Counted from the stretch's first letter, positions 38,230 to 48,163 are shown. The stretch: 64,000 nt of DNA from Dyella japonica A8 (GCF_000725385.1 NZ_CP008884.1:496001-560000); one strand, 5' to 3'. A program made the numbers and translations. Notes: a model not told the origin generated them from the letters alone.

Positions 38230-39011
38230 GCGTGCTCGCCGTGACGCGGCTGGAGCTGCGCCGTTTGTTCGTCCGTCCGCTCGCCTGGGTGCTCGCCGCG
38301 CTGACGCTGGCCCAGCTGGCCTGGCGCTTCACCCTGTTGCTTGGCGGTTTCCTGGCCGGGCAGATCAAGCTCGCCGCCCTGCCCGGCGGCCCGGGCTACA
38401 CCGATCTGGTCGGCGTGCCGATGCTCAGCAGCATCCTCACCGGCGGCATCCTGCCGTTCGGCATGGTGGAACTGGCGCTGGTGATCGTGCCGCTGCTCAC
38501 CATGTCCTCGCTTGCGGGTGAGCGCAGCAACGGCACGCTGCCTTTGTGGTTCGCCGCCGGCCTGCCCGCGTCGCGCATCGTGCTTGGCAAGTATCTCGCG
38601 CTGATGCTGTGGCTGGTGTTGTGGCTCGCACTCGCGCTCGCCATGCCGTTGAGCCTTGCGCACGGTGTCACGCTGGATTGGGGCAAGCTGGCCGCCGCCT
38701 CGCTGGGCACGCTGCTGACCCTGGCCGCGCTGGCCGCCATCGGCGTGGCGAGTTCCGCCTATGCGTCGCATGCCTCCATCGCGGCGACCATTGCGCTCAC
38801 GATGGGCCTCGCGCTGGCCGGCGTGAATATCGCCGTGCAAAAGGCCGGCGCCACCAGCGGCGTGTTCAACTGGCTGGCCTTGAGCAGCCATCTCGAAGAC
38901 ATGATGCGCGGACTGGTTTCGGTGTCTGACGTCGCCTGGTTCCTGCTGGTGATCGTGGTGGCGCTCGCCCTCGCCTCGCAGCGACTCGCCGCCGAAAAGG
39001 AGCGTGGCTGA
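38226..39011 (+). CDS. ABC transporter permease (GldF-like)
   Basis: A 261-residue ABC-2 type permease with about six membrane helices, for example LAWVLAALTLAQLAWRFTLLLGG and the C-terminal WFLLVIVVALALASQRL. The SLAGERSNGTLPLWF segment after TM2 is typical for this class. It overlaps the ATPase gene by 4 bases and the GldG gene by 1 base. Confidence 0.85.
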   Translation: MSVLAVTRLELRRLFVRPLAWVLAALTLAQLAWRFTLLLGGFLAGQIKLAALPGGPGYTDLVGVPMLSSILTGGILPFGMVELALVIVPLLTMSSLAGERSNGTLPLWFAAGLPASRIVLGKYLALMLWLVLWLALALAMPLSLAHGVTLDWGKLAAASLGTLLTLAALAAIGVASSAYASHASIAATIALTMGLALAGVNIAVQKAGATSGVFNWLALSSHLEDMMRGLVSVSDVAWFLLVIVVALALASQRLAAEKERG

Positions 39012-40366
39012 TGGCTCGCCTGTTCCGTCATGTGAATGGATGGCTGTTCGCGCTGGCCTTGCTGCTCGCCGCGGGTGCCATCGGCTACCTCACGGCGCGC
39101 CACGATCACGTCAGCGACTGGACCTTCGGCGGGCGCGCCAGCCTGTCGGCGGAGAGCCGCGCCGTGCTGGCGTCGCTGCACGGCCCGGTGGAGATCGTCA
39201 GCTACGCCAACCCGCAAAGCGACCTGCGCCACACCGTGGCCGGTTTCATCGAGCGCTACGAGCGCGTGAAGCCGGACCTCACGCTGCGCTTCATCGATCC
39301 GCAGCAGGATCCGGCGGCGATGCGCGAGCTGGGCATTACCGTGGATGGTGCGCTGATCCTGCATTATCAGGGCCGCGAGCAACGCCTGGATGAACTGTCC
39401 GAGCGCAGCCTCACCAATGCGCTGGAACGCCTCGCGCGCGGTGGCGAGCGCATCGTGGCCTTCGTGTCCGGCGACGGCGAGCGCCGCCCCGACGAAAAAG
39501 GCAATGCGGATCTGGGCATGTTCATGTCGCAGATGGAAACGCGCGGCATGCGTGCGGTACCGCTGAACTTCGCGCAGGTGACGGCGGTGCCCCAGCACAC
39601 CGACCTCGTGGTGCTCGCCAGCCCCGAACTTGCCCTGCCCGACGGCGCGGTGAAGGCGCTGAGCGATTACGTGTCCAACGGCGGCAACCTGTTGTGGCTC
39701 AGCGAACCGACCAATGACGATCTGCACCTGCAGCCGCTGGCCGACGCGCTGGGCATCCGCATCCTGCCGGGCGTGCTGGTGGATGGCCAGGGCGCCGCGC
39801 TGGGCCTGAAGGATCCGCGCATGCTCGCGCTGGGCGATTACCCGCAGCATGCGATCACGCGCGGCTTCCAGCTCACCACGTTGTTCCCCCAGGTATCGGC
39901 GTTGGCCATGGCCGCGCGCACGGACTGGAAGGTGACGCCTTTCCTGCGCTCCAGCGCGCAGAGCTGGACCGAATTCAAGCCGATCGACAACGCGCAGAGC
40001 TCTACCATTGCCTACGACGCCAGCGCGGGCGAGCTGAAAGGCCCGCTGGATTTCGGCTTTGCGCTGAGCCGCCTGTCGCCCAGCCCGGACAAGGCCGAGC
40101 AGCGCGTGGTGGTGATCGGCGACGGCGATTTCCTCTCCAACAGCTTCCTGGGCAACGGCGGCAACCGCGCGCTGGGCGAGCGCATCTTCGACTGGCTGCT
40201 CGGCGACGACGCGCTGGTGAACCTGCCGCCGCGCGGCGCCCCCGATCGCGTGTTGCAGATTACCCAGGCGCAGTTGAGCACGGTGACGCTGGGCTTCCTG
40301 ATCGTGTTGCCACTGCTGTTGCTGGTGATCGGCGGCTTCATCGTGTGGCGTCGACGCCGCGCATGA
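39011..40366 (+). CDS. GldG-family ABC transport auxiliary protein
   Basis: A 451-residue protein anchored by an N-terminal (about 10-29) and a C-terminal helix (VTLGFLIVLPLLLLVIGGFIVW). The large periplasmic part has the ABC-type auxiliary domain: EIVSYANPQ..LRHTVAGFIERY, RIVAFVSGDGERRPDEKGNADLG, and VVLASPELALPDGAVKALSDYVSNGGNLLWL. In Bacteroidetes GldG joins GldA and GldF in gliding; in proteobacteria the same trio exists without gliding and its cargo is unknown. Confidence 0.85.
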   Translation: MARLFRHVNGWLFALALLLAAGAIGYLTARHDHVSDWTFGGRASLSAESRAVLASLHGPVEIVSYANPQSDLRHTVAGFIERYERVKPDLTLRFIDPQQDPAAMRELGITVDGALILHYQGREQRLDELSERSLTNALERLARGGERIVAFVSGDGERRPDEKGNADLGMFMSQMETRGMRAVPLNFAQVTAVPQHTDLVVLASPELALPDGAVKALSDYVSNGGNLLWLSEPTNDDLHLQPLADALGIRILPGVLVDGQGAALGLKDPRMLALGDYPQHAITRGFQLTTLFPQVSALAMAARTDWKVTPFLRSSAQSWTEFKPIDNAQSSTIAYDASAGELKGPLDFGFALSRLSPSPDKAEQRVVVIGDGDFLSNSFLGNGGNRALGERIFDWLLGDDALVNLPPRGAPDRVLQITQAQLSTVTLGFLIVLPLLLLVIGGFIVWRRRRA

Positions 40367-40869
40367 GGCGCGCCACGAAACAGCGCCTGTGGCTCGCCGG
40401 TGGCGTGGTCATCCTCGCGGCCGTCGCTGGCTGGCAATGGCAACAGGATCGCGCGCAGGCGCCGGGCACGTTGTTGAAGCTCGACCCGTCCGCGGTCAAC
40501 GACATCGCACTCGCCGTCGGCCACCACCCTGCCGAACACTTTGCCAGGCGCGACGGCCATTGGTGGCGCACGGACGGCACGCCCGCACGGGCGGATGACG
40601 GCCGGCTCGACGAGCTGGCCCAGACAGCCGCCGCCGCCGTGCTGAGCTGGCGACCGGCCAACGACTTCGACCCGGCCAGGATCGGGCTGGCCTCGCCGTT
40701 GGCCGTCATGACACTCAACGGCCAACGCCTGGAGTTTGGCGAAACCTCGGTCACTGGCCCGCAACGCTATGTGCGGGTGGGTGATCGCGTGGCGCTGATC
40801 TCCGTGCGCTACACGCCGCGCGTGGCTGTCTCCGAAAGCCGCGCCCTGAAGACCGGCAAGGACCAGTGA
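40363..40869 (+). CDS. DUF4340-like membrane-anchored protein
   Basis: A 168-residue protein with one N-terminal helix (LWLAGGVVILAAVAGWQWQ) and a periplasmic domain. The TLLKLDPSAVNDIALAV and ARRDGHWWRTDGTPARAD segments resemble DUF4340, which often follows GldG. It is shorter than usual for DUF4340 (about 300), so it may hold one repeat only. It overlaps the GldG stop by 4 bases and ends the operon. Confidence 0.75.
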   Translation: MRRATKQRLWLAGGVVILAAVAGWQWQQDRAQAPGTLLKLDPSAVNDIALAVGHHPAEHFARRDGHWWRTDGTPARADDGRLDELAQTAAAAVLSWRPANDFDPARIGLASPLAVMTLNGQRLEFGETSVTGPQRYVRVGDRVALISVRYTPRVAVSESRALKTGKDQ

Positions 40870-41002
40870 CCCGCATGGGATCTGCTGACACCAGATTCCA
40901 TCCGCTCCGCCGCTTCTTCACCCCATTCTTCGGACGGAGGCGTACCTTGCAGCGTCTCCCTGACTCCCCATATGGGATTCATACCTCGACAGGAGCGACC
41001 AC

Positions 41003-42412
41003 ATGAGCAAGCAGGCGATCGGCGTAGTGGGCATGGCAGTGATGGGCAGCAACCTCGCCCTGAACATCGAGAGCCGCGGCCACGCCGTGTCCATCTACAA
41101 CCGGCACCGGGATCGCACGGACGAAGTCGTCGCGCAGAATCCCGGCAAGCGCCTGGTGCCCACGTACACGCTGGAGGAATTCGTCGACTCGCTGGAGAAG
41201 CCGCGCAGGATCCTGCTGATGGTGAAAGCCGGCGAGCCCACCGACGCCACGCTGGCGCAGCTCAAGCCGCTGCTGGACAAGGGCGACATCGTCATCGACG
41301 GCGGCAACACCTTCTTCAAGGACACCATGCGCCGCGAAAGCGAGATGAGTGCGGCGGGGCTGCATTTCATCGGTACCGGCGTATCCGGCGGCGAGGAAGG
41401 TGCACTGCACGGCCCGTCGATCATGCCGGGTGGCCCGCGCGAGGCGTATGACCTGGTGGCCCCCATCCTCACCGAAATCGCCGCACGCGCCCCCGACGGC
41501 GAGCCCTGCGTGGCCTACATGGGCCCCAACGGCGCCGGCCATTACGTGAAGATGGTGCACAACGGCATCGAGTACGGCGACATGCAGCTGATCGCCGAGA
41601 GCTACGCCGTGCTGCACAACGTGCTCGGCCTGTCCAACGAAGAGCTGGCCGAAGTCTATGCGGACTGGAACAAAGGCGAGCTCGACAGCTACCTCATCAG
41701 CATCACCGCCGATATCTTCACCAAGAAGGACAAGGACACCGGCAAAGCGATGGTCGACATCATCCTCGACCGCGCCGCGCAGAAAGGCACCGGCAAGTGG
41801 ACCAGCCAGAGCGCGCTGGACCTTGGCGTGCCGCTGCCGCTAATCACCGAGTCGGTGTTCGCCCGGCTGCTTTCCGCACTGAAGGACGAACGCGTTGCCG
41901 CGAGCAAAGTCCTGAAGGGTCCCGCGCCGCACAAGTTCGAAGGCGACCGCAAGGCCTTCATCGAAGCCGTGCGCCGCGCGCTCTACCTGAGCAAGATCGT
42001 GTCGTACGCGCAGGGCTTCGCCCAATTGCGCGCCGCATCGGACGAATACCAGTGGAACCTGCCGTACGGCACCATCGCCCGCATCTTCCGCGCCGGCTGC
42101 ATCATTCGCGCGCGCTTCCTGCAGAAGATCACCGATGCGTATGAACGCGACCCGCAGGTGAAGAACCTGCTGCTCGACCCGTACTTCCGCGATATCGCCG
42201 ACGAGTACCAGGGCGCGTTGCGCGACGTGGTGGCCGCCGCGGTGAAGGCTGGCGTTGCCGTGCCGTGCTTCTCCTCCGCCATCGCCTATTACGACGGCTA
42301 CCGCTCCGAGCAGCTGCCGGCGAACCTGTTGCAGGCGCAACGTGATTACTTTGGTGCGCATACGTTTGAGCGCGTGGACAAGCCGGGTAGTTTCCATAAC
42401 GACTGGAGCTGA
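41003..42412 (+). CDS. gnd: 6-phosphogluconate dehydrogenase, decarboxylating
   Basis: A 469-residue dimeric-type enzyme of full length. It has the coenzyme motif [15 protein letters not shown], then [10 protein letters not shown], whose Arg suits [25 protein letters not shown] and [14 protein letters not shown] are substrate-site segments, with the tail [17 protein letters not shown]. It converts 6-phosphogluconate to ribulose-5-phosphate plus CO2 and NADPH. AGGAG precedes the ATG by 8 bases. It is a single gene, followed by a REP-like pair. Confidence 0.96.
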   Translation: MSKQAIGVVGMAVMGSNLALNIESRGHAVSIYNRHRDRTDEVVAQNPGKRLVPTYTLEEFVDSLEKPRRILLMVKAGEPTDATLAQLKPLLDKGDIVIDGGNTFFKDTMRRESEMSAAGLHFIGTGVSGGEEGALHGPSIMPGGPREAYDLVAPILTEIAARAPDGEPCVAYMGPNGAGHYVKMVHNGIEYGDMQLIAESYAVLHNVLGLSNEELAEVYADWNKGELDSYLISITADIFTKKDKDTGKAMVDIILDRAAQKGTGKWTSQSALDLGVPLPLITESVFARLLSALKDERVAASKVLKGPAPHKFEGDRKAFIEAVRRALYLSKIVSYAQGFAQLRAASDEYQWNLPYGTIARIFRAGCIIRARFLQKITDAYERDPQVKNLLLDPYFRDIADEYQGALRDVVAAAVKAGVAVPCFSSAIAYYDGYRSEQLPANLLQAQRDYFGAHTFERVDKPGSFHNDWS

Positions 42413-42458
42413 GGCATTCGTCGCGTCAGCTGTCCATTCAGGCGCGTGATGCAATCCG

Positions 42459-42520
42459 GTCGCACGCGAGCGCGCTCCTACCTGGCGTAGCAACACGGTA
42501 GGAGCGCACTTGTGCGCGAC
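42459..42520. repeat. REP-like inverted pair between gnd and mutM
   Basis: The unit GTAGGAGCGCACTTGTGCGC(GAC) at 42498-42520 is identical to the one at 9077-9099. A diverged inverted partner, GTCGCACGCGAGCGCGCTCC plus TAC, is at 42459-42481. The spacer is short (16 bp) and lacks the AACGGAGCG seen elsewhere. It ends 41 bases before the mutM start. Confidence 0.75.
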
Positions 42521-42561
42521 CCCAACGCCCACGCTCTCCATGCATTCCAGCGAGACCCGCA

Positions 42562-43389
42562 GTGCCCGAACTCCCCGAAGTCGAAACCACCCGCCGCGGC
42601 ATCGCACCGCACCTGATCGGGCGGCGCGTGACCGCGGTGACCTTGCGCCGCCCCGACCTGCGCTGGCCGATCCCCCCGGAGATCAGCACGCTGCTGCCGG
42701 GACAGCGCATCGTGGACGTCGAGCGTCGCGCGAAGTACCTGCTGCTGCATACACAGGTGGGTAGCGCGCTGTTGCACCTGGGCATGACCGGCGTGCTGCG
42801 CGTGCTTCCGCCGGATGCACTGGTAGGCAAGCACGATCATGTGGATATCGCACTGGAGCCCACGGCCACCGAAGGCCCGCGCGTTCTGCGCTTCACCGAT
42901 GCACGCCGCTTCGGCTGCCTGCTGTGGCAACCCGCTGGCCAAACGCACGAACTGCTTGCCGGCCTTGGGCCCGAACCGCTGACCGATGATTTCGACGGTG
43001 ACCTGTTGTGGCACCTGTCGCGCGGGCGCACGGCAGCGGTCAAGTTGTTTCTGATGGACAACGCCATTGTCGTTGGCGTCGGCAACATCTACGCAAGCGA
43101 AGCGCTGTTTGCGGCAGGTATCGATCCACGCAAACCGGCAGGGTCCATTTCACGGGTGCGTTATGCACGACTGGCCGCCGAGGTGAAGCGGATTCTGGCG
43201 TGGGCCATCGAGTGTGGCGGCACGACGCTGCGTGATTTCATCAATCCGGATGGTGCGCCGGGGTATTTCTTCCGCGAGTTGCAGGTGTATGGGCGCGAGG
43301 GGGAGGCGTGTCGGGTGTGTGGCACACCGATCAGGCAGGTGGTGTTGGGGCAGCGGTCGACGTTCTGGTGTCCGAGGTGTCAGAAGTAG
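42562..43389 (+). CDS. mutM: Formamidopyrimidine-DNA glycosylase
   Basis: A 275-residue Fpg/MutM base-excision enzyme that removes 8-oxoguanine and opened purines and nicks the site. Pro2 (nucleophile), Glu3 and Glu6 are in [13 protein letters not shown]; the catalytic Lys is in ERRAKYLLL (about 58); DNA-binding is in [12 protein letters not shown]; the C-terminal zinc finger has CRVCG and CPRCQK. The start is GTG, fixed by the required Pro2. It is a single gene with a downstream composite repeat. Confidence 0.97.
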   Translation: MPELPEVETTRRGIAPHLIGRRVTAVTLRRPDLRWPIPPEISTLLPGQRIVDVERRAKYLLLHTQVGSALLHLGMTGVLRVLPPDALVGKHDHVDIALEPTATEGPRVLRFTDARRFGCLLWQPAGQTHELLAGLGPEPLTDDFDGDLLWHLSRGRTAAVKLFLMDNAIVVGVGNIYASEALFAAGIDPRKPAGSISRVRYARLAAEVKRILAWAIECGGTTLRDFINPDGAPGYFFRELQVYGREGEACRVCGTPIRQVVLGQRSTFWCPRCQK

Positions 43390-43499
43390 TGGGGGGTGTT
43401 GGTTACTTCCTCTGCCCCTTCGAGGCACGCGGGGAGTAGCCATTAACCTCTGCAGCCTTGAGGAGTGGGAAGGGGGCTGGGGTGAGGGTTCGGTTTCCT

Positions 43500-44377
43500 C
43501 CTTCTTGCCTCACCTTTCCTACCCGTCATCCCGGCGCAGGCCGGGATCCAGTTTCGGCCACGTTGGGTCTTCGCCTCGGGCCTTCCTGCGACCTGGCCGC
43601 TTACGCAGCGGGCGTTTCGACCTTCTGCCGAAGGCCGAGTCACTTTTCTTTTGCTGGCCCAAAAGAAAAGTAACCCAAAGAAAATGGCCTAAAGAGCCAG
43701 AGCTGGCAGCATGTCGACGGGATAAGCCCGAGCGGTCGAGGAAGGTTGCTGCATGGCAACCTCCGCCTCTACACAGCGGATACCTCCAAGCGCTTCGCAA
43801 CGCGCCATGGCGATGAGGACTTAAAGCGGCGCCTCGCTTCGGTGCCGATGAGACTCGCACGGTCGCCCGCTTTTCTCTTTTCTGTGGGAGCGCACCCTGT
43901 GCGCGACAACCTAACGGAGCAGTGACTACAAGGCGCCCCAGTCGCGCACAGGGTGCGCTCCCACAGGGGACTCGCCTCTTTGGATGCTTCGCCAACGGCT
44001 CGGCTTCTTGCTTCGGCTTTTAGCTTTTAGCTTTGGCTTTTGGCTTTAGGCTTTTGACCTACCGGATCCCCGTATGACGCGGCGGGCGGGTGGAGATCAG
44101 GCCCCGTCGAAAAGCCCGGAACCCGCCCGCGAACCTTCCGGGCCAATGGCCCGGAAGGCGCGTCATCCGGGGGGCCCTTCTCTTTGGTTACTTTCTGACG
44201 CGCAGCTAATCCCTGTGGGACTTGGGCAAGTAAGAGAAAGTGACCCGGACTGCGGCAGCAGTTCGGAACCCCGCGGCAGGCGAGCCAGATCGCCTCTTCG
44301 CGACAACCGAGCGCAAAGTCACTGGATCCCAGCCTTCGCTGGGATGACGGTGTCTTTGAAACGGTGAGGCTAAGTTG
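43500..44377. repeat. Composite palindromic element, copy C (about 0.88 kb)
   Basis: It has the same order as the copies at 27439-28434 and 35113-35980: CGTCATCCCGGCGCAGGCCG at 43524, the left hairpin near 43641-43676, a REP-like pair (43884-43907 and 43941-43964), a degenerate hexamer tract (44010-44056) and right arm. The right end differs: the outer arm is a full CTGGATCCCAGC/GCTGGGATGACGG hairpin (44322-44350), and the right-arm hairpin is reduced (GTTACTTTCT..AGAAAGTGAC with other sequence between). It too lies between convergent genes. Confidence 0.85.
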
Positions 44378-44413
44378 GCCCCTCCCGCCAGGGAGAGGAA
44401 CGAGACCTATCCC

Positions 44414-45172
44414 TTACTCCGGCCAGCGAAACTCAACAAACGTATTATTGAAATCCGGATCCTCCACGCCGCCACCCAGCGTGGCGACAAAGGTCATTCC
44501 ATCCGCCTCCAACTCCTGCCCCTCCTCGAACCGCGCACCCAGCGCCTCCAGTTCCACCAGCCGCTCGCACAACACGCCCGCCCGATCACTATCGGCCTCA
44601 GGCACATGACGAATGCTGATGTCCGGACGACCAAACTTGCGCATGCCGCGCGTGTGGATCCAGTAGTGCCCGCTCTTCTCCTCCGCATCGCGAAGGATCA
44701 GCAGGTGGTTGCGGATGGGGGCGCCGTCGCGCACCACAAACTGGCGGCGCCAGGTATCGGCGTCGTAGAGGTTGAGCGTCTGCGGATCGAGGATGGCCAC
44801 GCCACCCACATCCAGCAGCGCGGCAAGCACGCCCAGCGTGTCGCGCATGTAGCCGGTGTCGGCGCTGTCGGGAAGGCGGCCGCGGATCACCAGCACCTCG
44901 GGTGCATCGAGCGCCTGCCGGTAGGCCTCCGGTGCGTCGTCCTTGAACATGCGGCCGACGCTGCCCTTGAGGGGATAACCTTCCCACTGGCGCAGCTGCA
45001 AGTGGTTGTGGCTGGTCAGCTCCACGCCTTCGGGCAAACCTTCGCTGCCGTAATCCAGCGACGGTGCGCGGCCCGACTGGAATTTGCCGAACACGAAGAA
45101 CTGCAAGAGGATTTCTTCGTTGTTCGACTGCCAGTGCGGGCGCTGCCAGGCGGGAAAGGGAATCTTGGTCAT
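44414..45172 (-). CDS. Conserved protein of unknown function
   Basis: A 252-residue soluble protein without signal or membrane segments. Notable segments are EILLQFFVFGKFQ, YMRDTLGVLAALLDVGGVAILDPQTL and YWIHTRGMRKFGRPDISIRHV; the last recalls DUF4261-type proteins, but I am not sure. It is acidic and ends at EFRWPE. GGAACGG precedes the ATG. It starts 27 bases after tdk on the same strand, so the two may be co-transcribed. Confidence 0.7.
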   Translation of the reverse strand: MTKIPFPAWQRPHWQSNNEEILLQFFVFGKFQSGRAPSLDYGSEGLPEGVELTSHNHLQLRQWEGYPLKGSVGRMFKDDAPEAYRQALDAPEVLVIRGRLPDSADTGYMRDTLGVLAALLDVGGVAILDPQTLNLYDADTWRRQFVVRDGAPIRNHLLILRDAEEKSGHYWIHTRGMRKFGRPDISIRHVPEADSDRAGVLCERLVELEALGARFEEGQELEADGMTFVATLGGGVEDPDFNNTFVEFRWPE

Positions 45173-45199
45173 ACCGTTCCTTAGGTCAATGCGAGCGGC

Positions 45200-45832
45200 T
45201 CAATGCCCCTCGCCCAGCGGCAGCACCGGCTGCTGCAGTTCAATCCTGCCGTGTCCTTCCGTAATGTTCTTGAACTCGGCACGGCTCACCGAGACATAGC
45301 GGTCGTTGCCGCCGATCTCAACCTGGGGGCCTTCGGTGACGGCGCGGCCCTGTTCATCCACGCGCACCACCATGGTGGCCTTGCGGCCGGTGTGGCAGAT
45401 GGTCTTGATTTCCTCGAGGTTGTCCGCCCATGCCAGCAGGTATCGGCTGCCCTCGAACAGTTCGCCGCGGAAGTCGGTGCGCAGGCCAAAGGCCAGCACC
45501 GGGATGTTGAGCTTGTCCACCACATCGCTGAGCTGCCAGACCTGGGCCTTGGTGAGGAATTGCGCCTCGTCCACGAACACGCAATGCAGCGGGCCGCGCA
45601 CGGCGACGTCCGCCTGCACCAGGGCCAGCAGGTCTTCTTCCCCGCCGAAGCGGCGCGCGTGGGCCTTCAGGCCGATGCGCGAGGCCACCACGCCATCGCC
45701 ATAGCGGTTGTCCAGCGCCGGCGTCAGGATGAGCGTGCGCATGCCGCGTTCGTGGTAGTTGTACGCACTCTGCAGCAGCGTGGTGGTCTTGCCGGCATTC
45801 ATTGCCGAGTAATAGAAGTACAGCTTGGCCAT
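45200..45832 (-). CDS. tdk: Thymidine kinase, type II (TK1-like)
   Basis: A 210-residue kinase that phosphorylates thymidine in the salvage pathway. It has the P-loop SAMNAGKTT (10-18), the DEAQF segment with catalytic Glu89, the lasso region [16 protein letters not shown] and the thymidine-contacting [15 protein letters not shown]. The four Cys/His zinc ligands usual in TK1-type enzymes are mostly missing: ICHTGRKA has only one Cys and YVSVSRAEF has Ser where Cys is expected. ATG at 45832 is chosen because the first strand starts there. Confidence 0.92.
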   Translation of the reverse strand: MAKLYFYYSAMNAGKTTTLLQSAYNYHERGMRTLILTPALDNRYGDGVVASRIGLKAHARRFGGEEDLLALVQADVAVRGPLHCVFVDEAQFLTKAQVWQLSDVVDKLNIPVLAFGLRTDFRGELFEGSRYLLAWADNLEEIKTICHTGRKATMVVRVDEQGRAVTEGPQVEIGGNDRYVSVSRAEFKNITEGHGRIELQQPVLPLGEGH

Positions 45833-45888
45833 GAAATGTCCCGGTAACGAGCGCACATAGTACTGCGCCCATCGCCCGCATCCGACCG

Positions 45889-46686
45889 CTATTTGACGGG
45901 TTGTGGCGCGGAAGGCGCTGCCTTCTGGAGATCACCCACCGTCACGCTGGGCATGGCGTCGACCCGCACCTGCCACTGCAGATCCTTGAGCTGGGCGTAT
46001 TCGTCGGCTTTCCAGATCGCGTCGCTGTAGTAGTCGGACAGGCTGGCCGTGGATGGCCCCTCCTGGTCGTAGCCTTCGTCCTTGCTCGCCGCCTTCACGA
46101 TGCCGTTGCCGACGAAGCCGAGGCGGCTCCCGGTCACGTTCATCCTCGCGTGATCCAGCTTTTGGCGCAGGCGGCGCATGGTGAGCGTGTCGTCGTATTC
46201 GGCCAGGATCTCCCGGCCGACACGCAGCGCCTGGGCGCGCTCGTCTTCGTTGAGCTGGCTCCAGTAGTACTCCCGCGAGGTCACCAGCTTGGCGTAGCCC
46301 CGGCTGGCGGCGAGATCCATCCATGCATAGGCGCGGGGCCGGTCCATCGCCGTGCCATCGCCATTCCAGTACATGGTCGCCAGCGCCGCCTGGGAGGGCT
46401 TGTCCGCATAGCCTGCCGCGTAGAGGAACAGTTTCAGCGCCTTCGGCTTGCTCCCGCTGCCGTAGGCGTTCATGGCGAGCTGCCGGTAGTAGAGATCCGG
46501 ATGCTCCTTGAGCACACCGGGGATGGCGACCATGTCTTCCAGCGAGCGCAATGCCCTGGCTTGCGCGGCATCCATCGCCGGTGTGGCCGGCGTTGCCTGG
46601 GCAAAAACGGGGCGGCTGGTTGCCGCCGCCAGCGCCAGCAAGGCGCCTGCCGCGACGCGTGCGCTGAAAATCAAGCATCGTGTCAT
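45889..46686 (-). CDS. Exported protein with a Sel1-like repeat
   Basis: A 265-residue protein with a signal peptide (about 1-31, ending PVFAQA). One recognisable Sel1-like unit reads [31 protein letters not shown], and an earlier degenerate one lies around [19 protein letters not shown]. Sel1 repeats are alpha-helical hairpins for protein contacts. The rest ([25 protein letters not shown]) is unassigned. CAGGAGAG precedes the ATG at 46686. It is probably a periplasmic scaffold or housekeeping protein; partners are unknown. Confidence 0.75.
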   Translation of the reverse strand: MTRCLIFSARVAAGALLALAAATSRPVFAQATPATPAMDAAQARALRSLEDMVAIPGVLKEHPDLYYRQLAMNAYGSGSKPKALKLFLYAAGYADKPSQAALATMYWNGDGTAMDRPRAYAWMDLAASRGYAKLVTSREYYWSQLNEDERAQALRVGREILAEYDDTLTMRRLRQKLDHARMNVTGSRLGFVGNGIVKAASKDEGYDQEGPSTASLSDYYSDAIWKADEYAQLKDLQWQVRVDAMPSVTVGDLQKAAPSAPQPVK

Positions 46687-46822
46687 TCCACTCTCCTGTG
46701 AGGCAGACACCATCTAGGCTTCGACCGAAGTCCTTTGGCCGACATCCCTGGCCCGGGGCCCAAGCTTACCCTTCTTCACGATTCAGGCGAGGTGAACGCC
46801 CGCCAGCCACGCCCTGCGGCCT

Positions 46823-48163
46823 TTATCCCTGATCCAACGGTGTCGTGCCCCCAGCAAAACGCGAGCGTGCCTGATCCAGCCGATGATGCCGGTCGGCGCT
46901 CCAGCGACGCCAGTTCAGCGCGGCCATCGCGCCATACACGCACTGGAACGCCATGATGCGCAAGCGGACCTTGAACGAGTCGAACACGTCGCCCGCCAGC
47001 ATGGAAATCACGCCCTGCTCGATCTGGAAAATGTTGCGCGGCGAGCGGAACAGCTTGCGGATAACGGGCCCGTTGAAGCGATAGATGAAGAACGCGAAGC
47101 GCTTCATGCCGCGCCGCATGCGGCGTTCCAGCTGCCGCTGCAGTGAGGCCTCGCGGGCGGGGTCGCGCAGTGCGCCGTCGACCACGTCCACGGCAAGATC
47201 GGCGCTGGTCATGGCCAGGTACACGCCGGAGGAAAACACCGGATCGAGGAAGGCGAATGCATCGCCCACGAGAATCCAGCCCCGACCCGCCATCTGCGTG
47301 GAGTCGTAGGAGTAATTGCCTGTGACACGCACCTCGTCGCCAATCAGCTCGGCCTGTTCAAGGCGCTTCCACAACGCCTCGTTCTGGCGCAGTGTGTTCT
47401 GCAGAAATGCCTTCGTGCATCCCTTGCGTTGCTTGAGGTAATCGGGCCAGCACACGGCACCCACGCTCATCACGCCTTCGGGCAAGGGAATCATCCACAT
47501 CCAGCCGTGATCGAAGCGATACATGCTGATGTTGCCGGCGTGCTCGCCGGGGCGGAACTGCGCGCCACGGAAGTGACCGAAGATGGCCGCGCTCTGATGC
47601 TCGGGGTTCTTTCGCTTGAGCTTCTTCTTGCCGGAAAGAAAGGCATCGCGGCCTGATGCATCGACGATGTAGCGTGCACGTATGGCGTAGCAGTCGCCGT
47701 CGTCGGTGGCAACCCGCACCCGCCAGTCGTGCGCACCGAGTTCTTCCACGCCAAGCACTTCGTGGCCTTCGCGCGCATCCGCCCCGTTCTCGGCCGCGTG
47801 CCGGTAGAGCATGCAGTCGAAGTCCTGTCGCCACACCTGGTAGGCATGCGGCGGGCTGTCGCCGAGTGCGCGCGCGAAATCGAAGGTGTTGTAGCCGCGC
47901 GCGTTGTCGGCCTCGAAGTCAGCGGCGGCCTTGAACACGCCCAGGGCATGGACCTTGTCCAGCACGCCCAGGCGCTCGAAGATCGGCAGGTTCATCGGCA
48001 ACAGCGATTCGCCGATGTGGAAGCGCGGGTGGCGATCCTTCTCCAGCGCGATCACGCGATAACCGCGCCGCGCCAGCAGCGTGGCGGCCGTGCTGCCGGC
48101 GGGGCCGCCGCCGATGACGACCACGTCGCACGGCTGTTCGATGTTGTTTTCGCCAACCGCCAT
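46823..48163 (-). CDS. FAD-dependent oxidoreductase related to flavin-dependent halogenases
   Basis: A 446-residue flavoprotein with VVVIGGGPAGSTAA (14-27), EKDRHPRFHIGESLLP, a conserved GDAFAFLDPVFSSGV, and GWMWMIP (220-226), the WxWxIP motif of class-B flavin-dependent halogenases. K78 in GVFKAAADF lies where the catalytic Lys of halogenases is expected, by my alignment from memory. The long C-terminal region with RRMRRGMKRFAFFIYRFNGP may bind membrane. It could be a halogenase, as in the brominated xanthomonadin pathway of relatives, or a reductase of the geranylgeranyl-reductase family. It stands alone, without other pigment genes. Confidence 0.75.
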   Translation of the reverse strand: MAVGENNIEQPCDVVVIGGGPAGSTAATLLARRGYRVIALEKDRHPRFHIGESLLPMNLPIFERLGVLDKVHALGVFKAAADFEADNARGYNTFDFARALGDSPPHAYQVWRQDFDCMLYRHAAENGADAREGHEVLGVEELGAHDWRVRVATDDGDCYAIRARYIVDASGRDAFLSGKKKLKRKNPEHQSAAIFGHFRGAQFRPGEHAGNISMYRFDHGWMWMIPLPEGVMSVGAVCWPDYLKQRKGCTKAFLQNTLRQNEALWKRLEQAELIGDEVRVTGNYSYDSTQMAGRGWILVGDAFAFLDPVFSSGVYLAMTSADLAVDVVDGALRDPAREASLQRQLERRMRRGMKRFAFFIYRFNGPVIRKLFRSPRNIFQIEQGVISMLAGDVFDSFKVRLRIMAFQCVYGAMAALNWRRWSADRHHRLDQARSRFAGGTTPLDQG

